Shown here: piece by piece, positions 46,610 to 58,689 of the stretch | How positions within the stretch are numbered: position 1 is the first letter of the stretch | Layout of the letters: each line of letters starts with the position of its first letter | Source: Neckera pumila | Taxonomy: Eukaryota; Streptophyta; Bryopsida; Hypnales; Neckeraceae | Assembly (NCBI GenBank): GCA_963969595.1 | Contig: OZ018414.1 | Span: 18,397,660-18,461,659 of the forward strand | DNA length: 64,000 nucleotides | Direction of reading: 5' to 3' | Made by a program: the position numbers and the translations under genes | Notes under the pieces: generated by a model | What the model saw: only the letters and a program-made list of their open reading frames with translations | What the model was told of the DNA's origin: nothing | Databases searched by the model: none

Positions 46610-48090
46610 AGTGTGCCCTGTGCCATTGCCACAACCAAAATAAAAGTAATTGTAACTTTTTGTAATTAAAAACCCAAAAATAACTCAAAACTTGAATAAC
46701 TTTCACATCATAAATCCAAACACCATGAAAACAAAGCCCGTGCCATTAGAAAATTTTTAAGACCTTTAAAAAACTGCAAGTTCTAAAATTGTGGGAGCTT
46801 TAAGAACTCTACCACATCCATAGTTTGATTGAGAGAGTGCTCTGTCAGGTATTAAAATTTAATTATTTTTCATAATTTAAAAAAAATCATTTAAAAATAA
46901 TAACTAAAAATATTCTTTTACTTTTTATTCTTTGTTGTTCATTTTTTTACTTTTTTCATTATATACTTTGTAACATTTGAATAGTTGGACCATAGTTCAT
47001 AGCTAGAAAACAGGCTTGAAACAATCATCCCTTGCCTTCAAATCTCTTTTCATGCAATAATCTCCTCTTTGTAGAAAGCTTTCCGACAGTACCAAGAATA
47101 TAGATGGGGATGCAAGGTCCAGACGATCTTACCGTAACAAACAAACAAATAAACAAACAAACAAACAAACAAAACAAAACAAAACAAAATAAAATAGCCT
47201 AATTTAAAGTAAGACTAGTGTGCCTAGTGCTGTTGCCACATCCGAAATAAAAATAAAAGTCATTTTCTAAATTTTAAAACTAAAAATGATTCAAAATCCA
47301 TAATTTTTTGGCCATAGGTCCAAATGCCATGAAACAAAGTTTGTGCATCCCTCCTTGTCGAGGGCTTTCTGACAGTATCAAGAATGCAATCAAAGGACAC
47401 ACAGTCCAAGAGATTTCAATGTCAATGTAACAAACAAAACAAACCAGCAAAAAAAACAAAAAAAAAAATCTAGCTCAATGGTATAGATTGTGTCTACTGT
47501 ATTGTTTCCACAACCAAAATAAAAGTAAAAGTCACTTTTTCATCTTTTCATTCATAAAAACTTTAAAATTCAATAATTTTGGCATTGTAGGTTCAAATGC
47601 TGCAAAACACATCTCAAACTTAAGGAAGAACGATTTTTTAACAAATATTGTACTGAATCTGTGGCTTCATATCTATGTACTATAATCGTACATATTACGT
47701 GTATTTAAACACATTGAATCAGTGTCGTTAAAAAGTTTTCCAAAAGCGTACGATTGATGTATTTTAATTATACAGATGTGATATCCAAAATGCACCTAAA
47801 TTATATTGATAATAGTATAAGAATCATACATTATTGATATTCATTGTTCGCACTAATTCAGTGCATCCAAATACATGTAATATGCACGATTATGGTATAT
47901 AGGTATGAAACCACTAAATCAATACGATCATCATACGCAAGTATGAGGCCCCCAAGTTTGATATGCAAAGCCCATGCACCTCCCTTGCCAAAGGCTTTCT
48001 AATAGTCCCAAAAGCGTGACCAGGGATGCACGGTCTAGGAGATTCCACCGTAATTGAATAAACAAACAAAACAAAACAAAACAATCTAAC
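46610..48090 (+). repeat. Cluster of retroposon-like units with ACAAA tails
   Basis: Units near 46610-46800 (tail lost), 46970-47195, 47218-47470 and 47940-48085 share a head (GTGTGCCYAGTGCTGTTGCC, CACAACCAAAATAAAAGT), a core (CCAAATGCCATGAAACAAAG; GACAGTACCAAGAAT; GGATGCACGGTCYAGGAGAT) and end in AAACAAACAAAC or (AAAAC)n tails at 47137-47190, about 47434-47468 and 48058-48083. No open frame is shared. It is likely a SINE-like family or LINE 3' ends. Confidence 0.5.
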
Positions 48091-49248
48091 TTAACCCTAA
48101 AAGACCATTGTCCATTCAAGGGACAAATGGGATTTTGGGCAATTACCCACACAAAATAGTGAAATTAGGTTGCCCCACACTAATTTCTTGACAGTCTACA
48201 CTATAGAAATATTCACTGCTTTTGTACAATGAAGCAATCAATTCAGAGCCATATATATAGCATAGATTTATGCACCAATTCAAGGCTTGGTTCAGAGAGT
48301 GGCATGCGCCTCCATGTAGAACAAGCATTGATCCATGAGGTAATTTATCTCAGGTAAGGCAACCTAATTGACAAAGCAACCTAATTTCACTATTTTGTAT
48401 AGAGTCTCAATTTTTATCTTGATTTATTGAAACTTTTTTGAAGATAGAAAATTGAATCAATTTTGGATAAGTGTAATTTTTTTTCAATTGGTGCTTAAGA
48501 ACAAAAGTTATGCCCAAATTAGCTCAAAACAAGGAAGAGGGGCAACAAAAAAAATTTGAAAAATTTGAATTTTTTTTTTTCTTAAATTATATTTTTTTTC
48601 TCCATAGAAAGCTTTGATTCATTCTATTTGGATTTATTATGAAAAAATTATGGACGATCTTGTTTTTGGAGCAATTAAAGCATCTTTTTTTAAAAGTAAT
48701 AGGTAGGATTCATTTTTTTATAATTTTTCAAAAAAAAAGTTCCACACAGTTTAGTTTGCTTGTTAGAACAATCTCACCATGGTATTAGTGCATTTCAATT
48801 CCATCTTAGAGATATTCATAATTAAGATTTTCCTTCTATCTTGTACCTACTTCTACTAACAATTTCTTAAAGAATGAAAATTAAAATTTTTGAGTTTTTT
48901 TTCCCCCTAGACTTTTAACTCGATTCTCCACCATATAGGTTTAAAGTTCAAAACTATGTAGTGCAAAAAAATTTAGCCAGTAAGGTTCAAAGTCAAATAA
49001 TATGGTCCTGCAATGTACTTGAAAAGTTTTTATTTTTTTCACTTTAAACACAGATATCTTGCAATTTGTGATGTCAAAATTTCTGAAATTTTTTCTACGC
49101 AATCTCATACTAGTTAGGTGTAAGATCCTACAATTAGATTTGCCAAAAAACAAAAAATAGTTTTCAAATTTTTTTACTCTTCACTATAGAAATGGCAGTT
49201 ATGAATGTTCTTTGGCAAAAAAAAAGGCCTTGGTCCTTTAGTAATTAA
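48091..49248. mobile_element. TTAA-type element H, carrying a nested small element
   Basis: It starts TTAACCCTAAAAGACC and ends GGTCCTTTAGTAATTAA. Its interior matches element I (GGACAAATGGGATTTTGGGC against GGACAAAATGGATTTTGGGC). A 248-bp element with its own 23-bp inverted ends is inserted at 48151-48398. The 61-73-codon frames inside are not genes. Confidence 0.7.
48151..48398. mobile_element. Small element with perfect 23-bp terminal inverted repeats
   Basis: Left arm 48151-48173 starts ACAAAATAGTGAAATTAGG and is the exact reverse complement of 48376-48398. Related partial copies lie at about 49437-49555, 51501-51620 and, as ~30 bp only, at about 62853-62885 inside an intron of the TBC gene. 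Target duplication is not clear. Confidence 0.7.
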
Positions 49249-49436
49249 GGTAATGGATATTGAGATCTCTCCTCTGTACCAACCCAAAAAATGAACAAGT
49301 GACAAAATTGCAAGTATTTCTACCCTTCCTAACTTTTGTATGCAGTATCCAAATGTTGTGTTCTTTAGTGCAATCATTGAAACTTTCTTTCACTTGCCAA
49401 CAATAAAATATAAAAATTTGACCAGTTTGTAAGTAC

Positions 49437-49555
49437 TTAAAATGGTGAAATTAGGTTGCTTTACCAATTAGATTGCCTTACCTCAGAAAAATTACCTCAT
49501 GACTCATGCTTCTCTACATGGAGGTCCATGCAACTCTCTCAATTGGGCCAACTCT
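49437..49555 (-). repeat. Partial copy of the GTGAAATTAGGTTGC element
   Basis: It matches the right half of 48151-48398 in inverted orientation (GGTGAAATTAGGTTGC; CTTACCTCAGAAAAATTACC; CTCTACATGGAGG). Confidence 0.6.
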
Positions 49556-49559
49556 TTGA

Positions 49560-50570
49560 ACTAATGTACTAAGGTAGATAAACCTATTACCACCCTGATT
49601 TGCAATCTGGATAGTTTGGAGCCAATTCCAAAAGGGTAAATATTTTTCAGAGGTGTGCGCTTGTTTCACAAATCAAACCCAAATAAAATTATAATTTTTT
49701 GATCAAAAATGTTTCTGTCTACATGTGAAGCTTTGATTCATTCTATTTGGACTAATAATGAGAAAGTCATGGACAATCTTGTTGTTTGGGCAATTAGAGC
49801 ATCTTCTTGAAAACATAACTTATAGGATTCATTTCTGAATGCAATTTTCACAATTTTTCAAAAAAATTGTTTGACAAGGTTTTATTTGCTTGCTAAAACA
49901 ATCTCACCATTGGAATTATTGTATTTCAATTCCATCTTAGAGCTAGTAACAATTTAGTTTTTTTTTCAATCTTGAACCTACTTCTACTTAACAATTTTTT
50001 AAAGAATAAAAATCAAGTGTGTTTTTTTCAAATTTTTTTTCAAGACTTTTTACTGAATTCTTCAATATAAATTTTTTTTAATTCAAAGTTTGTAGTGCAA
50101 AAAATTTCCACAAATGGCGGTCAAAGTCATCTGAAGTTGCAAGCTAGTGTTCAAAAAAACTTTCTTTTTCAAGTTTAAATGCTAATATCTTCCAATCTAT
50201 ACAATCAAACTTCTTGTAATTTTTACTACATGATCTGAGACAAGTGAAGTACAAGATCCTATGATTTGATTCTTAAAAAATATATTTTTTTTTGTTTTCT
50301 TAGGTGAATGCAACAAAAAGGGCAGTTTTGAGTGGTTTCTGACAAAAAAATGGCCTTGGGACTTTAGGGGTTAACTAGATCCATAACCACCCTTCTATAT
50401 ATTTATTAGCCTTTAAGTATGGGCCAATGAAAGAGTGACACATTCCTTTGAGACATTAATGCTCTGATTTTGTTAGGAAAGTGAATGGATTTGAATGAGT
50501 TTTGTGGCCGGAAATGGGGCCAAAAATAAAATGGCGGAAATAAGAAGATGACGTTTTAGGTTGGTTTACA
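49560..50570. repeat. Duplicated segment, copy 2, interrupted by TTAA element L
   Basis: Outer parts (49560-49690 and 50375-50570) match 45330-45766. Between them lies a 5'-truncated TTAA-family element ending ACTTTAGGGGTTAA at 50374, whose interior matches element I (GAAGCTTTGATTCATTCTAT). Element I follows directly at 50571. Confidence 0.6.
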
Positions 50571-51500
50571 TTAACCCCTAAAGTCCCGTTGTCCTCTTGA
50601 GGACAAAATGGATTTTGGGCAAGCTACTATGGCTTCAATATTCATCGTTATTTTCTGAAACTTTTTGCGAAGATAGAAAAACACATTAGCTTTATGGGAA
50701 CGTAATTTTTATTTCAAATGGTGCCCGGGAGCACAGGTTATGGCACAAAAGTTCCTTTTTTTTGGTGCGGCGGGCAAAAACCTTCTCACTCAAAAAAATT
50801 TTAAAAATTTTAAGAAAATGATTTTCTCATAGATTGTATTTTTATCTATATGGGAAGCTTTGGTTCATTCCATTTGGATTTGTTATGTGAAAGTTATGGA
50901 CAATCTTATTTTTTGGGCAATTAGAATATCTTCTTTAAAAATTAACTTGTAAGACTCATTTCTGAATGCAATTTTCACTATTTTTCCAAAAAAATTGTTA
51001 GACACGTCTAAGTTTGCTTGCTAAAACAACCTCACCATTGGGATTGTAGTGTTTTAATTCCATCTTAGAGCTATTGACGATTTAGTTTTTCTTTCAATCT
51101 TGGACCTACTTCTACTTAACAATTTTTTAAAGAATAAAAATCATGTGTATGTTTTTGGAATTTTTTTCCTAGATTCTCAACTTGATTGTTCAACATAAAA
51201 AAAATTAAATTTAAAGTCTGCAGTGCAATTTCTTTTTACAAATGGGGGTCAAAGTCATCTGAAATTGCAAGTCAGTGTTCAAAAAATCAAAATGTTCCAA
51301 CTTTGAATGTTAATATCTTCTAATCTACACGGTCAAACTTTATGATATTTTTACCACATGATCTGAGATGAGTTAAGTACAAGACCCTACAATTAGATTC
51401 TAAAAAAAATGATTTTTTCTCTTTTCTTAGATGAAAGCAGTAGAATTGGCAGTTTTAAGTTGTTTTTGACAAAAAAATGCCTTGGGACTTTAGGGGTTAA
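50571..51500 (+). mobile_element. TTAA-type element I
   Basis: It is exactly 930 bp counting both TTAA. It starts TTAACCCCTAAAGTCCC and ends GGGACTTTAGGGGTTAA, a 17-bp inverted end. The left flank GGTTTACA joins at the TTAA that is unfilled in the paralogous segment (45753-45766). It has no coding capacity. Confidence 0.8.
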
Positions 51501-51620
51501 TATATGTCATATACATGGCTCTGAATTAAGTGCATCATTGTACAATAGCAGTGAGTATTTATATAGTGTGGACTGTCAAGAAATTAGTGTAGGACAACTT
51601 GATTTCACTATTTTATGTAG
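51501..51620 (-). repeat. Partial copy of the GTGAAATTAGGTTGC element
   Basis: It matches the left half of 48151-48398 inverted (CATGGCTCTGAATT; GTGTGGACTGTCAAGAAATT; GATTTCACTATTTTATG). It abuts the right end of element I. Confidence 0.6.
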
Positions 51621-51745
51621 GCACAGAAGCAAAAATTGGTTGTTGTTGTTTTTCTTGGAAAAGAAGGGTGACCATTAAAAACCAAAAAGAAGGAAAAACA
51701 ATCAGTCCGGCTCACACAGACGAGTCAGCCTTGGAGGCAAGCTAA

Positions 51746-51854
51746 GGGCCTCTTCACACTATGGCCGTCCAAGTCGAGAGTCCGTCATTTCCACCAATCA
51801 TATTGCAGAGTTCCACGGCCTCTCGACTTGGACAGCCATAGTGTGAAGAGGCCC
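51746..51854. mobile_element. Tourist/Harbinger-like MITE with TAA target duplication
   Basis: A 109-bp foldback element with ends GGGCCTCTTCACACTATGGC and arms of about 35 bp differing at one site. It is flanked by TAA at 51743-51745 and 51855-51857. A GGGCC terminus with a TWA duplication is typical of PIF/Harbinger MITEs. Confidence 0.8.
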
Positions 51855-51859
51855 TAAGA

Positions 51860-54001
51860 GACAAATGCCACGTGGGAAAAGTCAGTAGTTGCTTTGGGTA
51901 CCCACCTTCTATCTCTCTTTATGGGTACTGATGATAACCAATCGACCCTGCCAAACTTCGATTGTTGGGCTTGGACTGCATCAATGGCGTGTTGTGGACT
52001 TGTGGGAGGTACCAACTTGCCAGTGTTTTCAATAGTACAGTACAGTGCCGTGGGTCAAGACTATCTGTAAATCTGTTGCTTTTGAGGTCGGACCACCTAT
52101 ACCTAATCACTTAAGCAATTGTCAGTACAGATGGTGAGCAGTTGATTGTAATGGAGATTTTTCCTGTGTAGGGAGATAGAAAATACTGAGATTGCAAAAT
52201 TTTCAGAATTTTTTTTTGCAAAATGGAAATTTCTATGAATTTTGGGAGTCAAAAAAGTGTCCCAAATCAATTCCTAATCTCTAGAGTCTTCCAATTCCGA
52301 TCACTCAAGAATTGGCTTCTTACAATTTACTTTCTTCTTACTTTTTGCATACTTCAGGACATGTGTCATGATCATACTCGTTCCAACCTTAAAAAAGAGT
52401 AAAAAACACATTACAAGCCTTGATTGGAAATAAGGGCACTACCAATTGGGCATTGGTCCCTGGTTGGAAATGGGTGGTCCAACCTTAGCAGCATTCCCAT
52501 TTCCAAGACTCCGTCGTCCTTTGACCAGATTGGCCCTCCTTGTATTTGATTTGCACAACTGCACAACCTTTGTCCACTCAACTGAAGTCTCGTCATGCAC
52601 ACCGCGGGCACTCCAAGGGTGTAGAATGCTGGAATGTGAGCGGAGAGAGGCAAGCAGGGACCAGTCTACAACATCCAGAATGAATGGGGTTTGTACCGTT
52701 GGCCATTGCTGAAAATTATAAAAAAAAATTCCATGTAAAGGCAAATGTGAGAAATGGGGAGAAGAATTGAAATTTTATTTTCTTAGCAACTTATGAGTTT
52801 ATCACGAATTTTTGAAGTGTATTGCCCAATTAGCCCACAAGAGTCTCTAGACTACCCCAAAACCAATAAAAAATATATCCATAATGGTCATCTTATTCAC
52901 TTAAAGCAATCACAATATTCAGTGATAACATGGACATAAGACAAAGGCCTAAAAAAATCATACCTAAGGTAGAAACACACATTAGCGTCCCCACTCCCAT
53001 TCTTGTATTTTAGATTGTCACCATTTTTGTCCCTAGACTTCTCATTGAAATGCTTGGCTTTGAGTTGCTAACACATTTGAAGGACACGTAGCTACCTCTC
53101 ATTTGTTCTCATCTGATTTTTGTTGCTTTTAATTTGTGTGATAGTTTTGGGTCCATCTATGTGATAGTTTTAGTGGTCTAGGGAGCCATCTCTTTGAAAA
53201 ATCATAGAGTTATATACCACATCCAAAAAAACTATTTTTTTTGAATATTCATGATTTTCACTTGCCAATACTACAAAATATTAAATTTAGGAAAAGTTGC
53301 CTCCAACTACAATGAATTGCTTAATATTGACGGATTTGGGTGCTTCCACCTTATAATGAAATTATACTCAAAAGGTCGAATTTTGTATTGTAGTCACTAA
53401 TCACTCCATCATGACATTGATTTCAGCCACTAACTCAACCTAATGTAACCCAAATCTCATTTACTAAAAAATATTTGTCATGGATTGAAGCAAGACTTTA
53501 ATGGATCATTCCCTAGATGTCTTTGAAGGGCCTTTTGCTTATGATAGGTTGCTTCATAATATATGGTCACAACTCAAATTAATAAAGCGCTTTGGCTTTG
53601 AAAGCGTCCTCTAATATAGAAGTACATTTTGCTTTCTCATTGCACAAGCAATATACAAATAGTGTACATTTCACAAAGTAGGCGCTTTAGTGACCACTAC
53701 GTTTCAATTTCAATAATTTGAATTTAATTTCCTGAAGCTCTAAAAAATATGAAACAACTTGGGTTAACTGCCTATTTCATTTGTCTTAGTTAGTTTGAGG
53801 AAAATGTATTGAGAAAGATTTCAAGAAGTCTAAGCTCCCAAAATTAATTATGAGTTCATAAATGGGCGCTCTTTGGACCTCCTACCTTATACTAAATGGT
53901 AGCGTCTGGCAGTACTTTCAGCACACAGGGATGATCACAATGAAGAGGGTACGCTGAGTTGAGAGATTTCTGATAGAACATGAAATTCTTCAACAGTGAG
54001 T
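51860..54001. other. Intergenic DNA, no gene recognised
   Basis: The 52440-52720 part is richer in GC and has overlapping 80-101-codon frames on both strands, none with a recognisable domain. The rest is AT-rich and featureless to my reading. Confidence 0.45.
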
Positions 54002-54745
54002 TTAACCCCTAAACGCCGCCGCGCCATTCTGTGCCTTCTGGATGAGAATCAAATGGGCTGAAAAGAGTTTGAAAGATTTTTTTCATCCGATTTTTTCTTT
54101 TTGACTTTTCATCTTGGGTTATGAAGAGTATCCAATTCAATTTGTAGTCTCCAAGTGTTTGTCTTCACGTAAATGAGAAGTTATTAAAAAAAACGGATCA
54201 CAGAAATATGTTATTTTAGTGTATTTTGGGAAGTTATTGCTACTTGCTCTAAATCTGAAATTTCTCTAAAAAAATGATATTTTTGGAGTTTGAGTCCAAC
54301 TAACAAAATGAAGGTTATCTACTCTAGTTTCTACTCCAGTTTGAATTTTGAAAACATTCTCAATATTGAATATATTATTGCATTTTGAACTTTAGATATA
54401 TTTTCAATGTCTATTATTTTCTAATTATAGAATAAAACGGAAATTATGTTTACACAATGATGTTTGTCATTGTACTATACATACATGGTGAAATTTCCAA
54501 ATTTTTTGAAATAATTTTCTATTTGATGTGATTTTTCTTCACTTTTTCTTAAAAAAATCTCAAAAAATTCAATTTTCCAAAAAAGAAATCTAAATTTTTT
54601 GTGAAGTAAAGAAGACATGTAATTTCAACTCTAAAAAATAAATATAAATTTTTTTATACATATCTAATTGTAAAAGGGCAGCAAACTAAGTGATGGGTAG
54701 TAAGGCTTGAAATCAGTGGTCATAGGTCCGTCATTTAAGGGTTAA
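54002..54745. mobile_element. TTAA-type element M, sharing its right TTAA with element N
   Basis: It starts TTAACCCCTAAACGCCGCC and ends GTCATTTAAGGGTTAA and is 744 bp. A diverged relative lies at about 56516-57190 (GATGATAATCAAATGACTTG; AGCTTTTCATGGTGTATTATG). The right TTAA (54742-54745) is also the left TTAA of N. Confidence 0.7.
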
Positions 54746-55670
54746 CCCCTAAATGCTTTTGACTATGTTTTCACCAAAACTGCTCCAAAACTGCCATTTC
54801 TAATACAATTATCAAGTTTTAGAAAAAAAAAGCATTTTTAAACATATGTAATTGTAAGATCTTGTAGTACACTAGTTTAAAAAGTGGAAAAAATTTCAGA
54901 ATTTTCCACGGTGTCGATTGCAAGATAAAAGCGTTTAAATAGACAAAAATACTTTTTTTGTCACTGCAAAAATCCGGGCAGCTGCCCTTCACAAGGTCAA
55001 ATTTGTATGAAAAAGTTTCCAAAATGGTGGTTACTCTGTGGATTCATTCTTCAAGGCAAGTTGACTACATGCTTGAAAAATTTCAGATTATTTGGAATTG
55101 TACAACATATATGAAAAAAATAGTAAGTAGGAATTGATAGAGAATGACTCAAAATACGAAATTGTCAAGAATTTAATTATGGAATTGAAACATGCCAATC
55201 CCAACGGTTGTAATGTAATAAACAATCTTCATCCAAAATTTTAAAAATATTCAAAAATTAAGATAGACAAAGGACTTCAAAATTTAATTTAGAGTAGAGA
55301 TTCCATAACTAGCCTCAAACTAAAACTCCTCATACCTTTTGACTTGTTAATCCAAGTGGAATGATTCAAAGCTTTCCAAGAGTATATAAATCTGTAAAAC
55401 CAATTTCAAATTTTTATTTTTCAAAAAATCGCATTCTAAAGAATTTTTTTGAGCTGCCCGGGCCGCCCGCCAAACACAAAAAATTACATATCATGCGATA
55501 ACTTTTTATCCATATAGTCAAAAGTTATAAAAATTGTTGGGACTTGAAGGTACTCCTTGGGCACATCTTTTGTGAAAATTTCAAAGAAATAAAATAAAAT
55601 TTCCATTCATAGTGAGTTGCCCAAAATTGCTATGTTGCAAGAACGTGGTGTTTGGTCCTTTAGGGATTAA
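54742..55670 (-). mobile_element. TTAA-type element N
   Basis: It starts TTAACCCCTAAATGCTTTT and ends GGTCCTTTAGGGATTAA and is 929 bp. The interior matches F and, inverted, A and B (GGAAAAAATTTCAGAATTTT; GTTGGGACTTGAAGGTACTCC in part). It has no coding capacity. Confidence 0.75.
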
Positions 55671-56515
55671 GCAACTAATTTGTATAGGATTACAAATTTA
55701 CAACCTATGTTGTCAACTCATGCATGCCAACTCGTAGCTGGAAATTTGTAGTGGCGATGAATTAGAAGCTTACAACCCATTTTCAACCACTTAAGGAACT
55801 TCACATATGGGGGGTGCGGATTTCTCGACTGCGGAAAGTTTTCCGTATGCAGAAATAGAGTTAGGAAAGATTCCAAAAAATTTCTTGAATTTTTTTCTCA
55901 AAACTTCATTACCCTAAACTTTTAGCTAAACATATATAGTTGATTTATATTGGTCAAATAGACCTTCTTATTTCCAACCATGGGCTGCAAGCAAAATCAA
56001 CCAAAGATTGGTTGCAATATTGAAGACTTGTATCCAATCATAACGTATCGTGACCTACGCTATCATTCATCACTATTCATCCCTCGCCCCTATACAAAAA
56101 TAAAGCAGCCTATACCACCGTAATGGAGGGTGGTCAGAAAGGGGTCGGCTACCTTATTAAAGTAGGTACACCCCAAATGGCCACTTTTTGGTATTGTGAC
56201 TAGTTACTATTATTAGACTGGCCAAATTCTAATATTTTCTTATTGGCACTTAAAAAGAGGTTTCAATGCAATAAATAATGCAACATTTGGATATCATATA
56301 CAAAAGTTATTAATGACATAGTTTGGTTCTAAATAGTTTCTTCCACGTAGGTACATGATCAATTTTGGAGATGTATAGAAAATAGAGATGGTAGTTTAGG
56401 GCCAGTGGCGCACCTGGGGCACCCACCTAATGGCAAGTTGAAGATGATGTTATAAACATGAAAAAGGGTGGCCAATGGATTAAATTTTTGTCAATATAAG
56501 CTTATATTAACCTTG
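55671..56515. other. Intergenic DNA, no gene recognised
   Basis: No credible frame or repeat end was seen in this stretch. Confidence 0.5.
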
Positions 56516-57190
56516 GAGAATCATGGATGCCAATTTGTGGCGTTCAGATGATAATCAAATGACTTGGACGGAGATTGAAAGCAATTTTTCATCCAATTTT
56601 TTTGGTTAGCTTTTCATGGTGTATTATGAAGAGCATGCAATTGAGTTTGCAATCTTTCCAAATTTTATCTTCCTATAAATGAGAACTTTGTAAAACGGAT
56701 CGCAGAATACGCTATTCTAGTGTATTTTGGGAAGTTGTTGCTCTTTGCTTTACATTTGAAATTTCTTTATAAAAATGATATTTTTTGAATTTGAAATCAA
56801 GTAATGAGATGAAGGTCTTCTATTCTAATTTCTACTCCAATTTAATTTTTGACAACATTCCTAAAATTGAATATTTTATTGCAATTTAAACTTTGGATGT
56901 ACTTTAAATGTCTATTAAATTCTAATTATATAATGATACAAAAATTTAGCGTGCTTATATAATAATGTTTTTTGCTATGATATGCACATATGGTGAAATT
57001 TCAGATTTTTGGAGATAATTTTCTGTTTGATATGATTTTTCTTCATTCTTCCTTCAAAAATTCTCAAAAATTCAATTTTCTACCCAAAAAATCTATAATT
57101 TTTTGAAGTAAAGAAGACATGTAACTTCATCTCTAAAAAAATTCTTTGATATGTAGTTGCTAAAATGGGAGCATATAAAGTGAAGGAATT
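56516..57190. mobile_element. Diverged relative of TTAA element M
   Basis: The left edge TTAACCTTGGAGAATC is weak. The interior follows M closely in order for about 650 bp. The right end is not recognisable. Confidence 0.5.
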
Positions 57191-57699
57191 TAATCTTGGA
57201 AGGACAACCACTAGTTTCAAACTCCATTGACCATCACTCTATTTGTTGTTATTTTGCACCTAGATATAAAGAAAGAAATTTCATTTATTTTTCAAAGATG
57301 TCTACTACAAGACACTAAATTTTCAAATTCTTTTGGGAAAATTTAAAATTACTATAAATTCTTTAAGAAAAAAAAGAAGCAATTTTGCATCAAATATAGA
57401 ATATATTTAAAAAATTTGAAATTTTCACTACAGATGTATACTATTGTGTATAACATCATGATATAAACCAATGTTACCTTGAAATCTAGTATCATAAAAT
57501 CAATAAATCATGGTTGTAGGCTCCAAATTTGTACTGCTATAAAATATTGAAATCCACGAATTTTTCAAAATTTCCAGTTAGAGTAGAAATTGCACTTGAT
57601 AAGCATTATTTTCATTTGTTGGACTTAAATTCAATAAACATCATTTATATGACTAAAATTTGCATAAAAAATAAATAGCAACAAATGGCTAAAACACAC
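57191..57699. other. AT-rich DNA, probably an inverted decayed M-like element
   Basis: Words such as CAGTTAGAGTAGAAATTG and GAAATTTTCACTACAGATGT resemble the reverse complement of element M. The ends are lost. Confidence 0.35.
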
Positions 57700-57890
57700 T
57701 ATACTGAATAGATTTTAAGGGGAGCCATACTAATTAATCGACATATTTCACTATTTAAATATCTACCTTTGTTGTACATCAATAGTTACTGAAGTGTCTC
57801 AAGGTTGTACATCATGTTTCAAACATCTACAGTTTTTACAATAAGCCCCTTTAATTTTTTGGTTCCCTTAATACTCCTATTCAATGTATA
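57700..57890. mobile_element. TA-type MITE, copy 3
   Basis: The left end is TATACTGAATAGATTTTAAGG and the right end is CCTTAATACTCCTATTCAATG followed by TATA. The interior is shared with 11388-11549 (ACTAATTAATCGACATATTTC; TTGTACATC). Confidence 0.65.
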
Positions 57891-57974
57891 AGGGGATCCA
57901 TGGATTAAGCATCTTTTTCTTTAGAAAAGTCAATAATAGTGTAGTGAGGGAATTTGCTATTTGCAATTCCAACG

Positions 57975-58451
57975 ATTGCAATGTTGTAGTAAACAATCTA
58001 CATCCAATGTTTTTCAATTTCTTTTCCAAAAATATTGAAAATTGAATTAAATAAAAGATTTCAAAGTTTATATTAAAGTGGAGATTCCATAACTACCTGC
58101 AACCTAAAACTCCTCATAACTCTCATCTCATTATTTAATCAAATTGGAATGATTAAAAGCTTTCCATGTATATACTACATATAAATCTAGAAAACAATTT
58201 CAAATTCTTATTTCTTTAAAAAGTAGTTTTAGAAGAATTTTTTGAGTTGCCCAAAGATCAATGAAAAGTACATATCATACAATAATTTTTTAACCATGTA
58301 GTCAAAGGTTATGAAATTGTTGGGCCTTAAAGGTACTCCTTGGACACGTCGTGTGAAAATTTCAAAGAAAAAAAATAAAAATTCCATTTGTAGTGAGTTG
58401 CCCAAAATTAGTATGTTGCCAAAAAACTGTGTTTGGTTCTTTAGGAGTTAA
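57975..58451 (-). mobile_element. 5'-truncated TTAA element with unfilled internal TTAA
   Basis: It matches the last part of F and N and ends GGTTCTTTAGGAGTTAA. At 58323-58340 it reads GGGCCTTAAAGGTACTCC, the empty counterpart of the site filled by element G inside F. Confidence 0.65.
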
Positions 58452-58689
58452 ATCATGGGAACAACTCCAAACAATACTATTTCAATTGCTATAATGATAG
58501 TCTATTTAGATATTGCACATGTTAGTCTACAATGCAGAAAAGTATACTCAATGAAACAACCTTGTAATGCCACTGGTGATATTTAGTGAAATAACCTTAG
58601 GATGACTTCACCTAAGATTGGAGGATGCAAAAAGACATTTGTTTATGCAATTTGTTTTCTGGAATTTGCTTGAGTACCTTTTTAGTGTT

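Noticed and set aside
52411..52744. 80-101-codon frames on both strands near 52.5 kb
   Set aside because: They overlap each other, lack known motifs and show no splice context.
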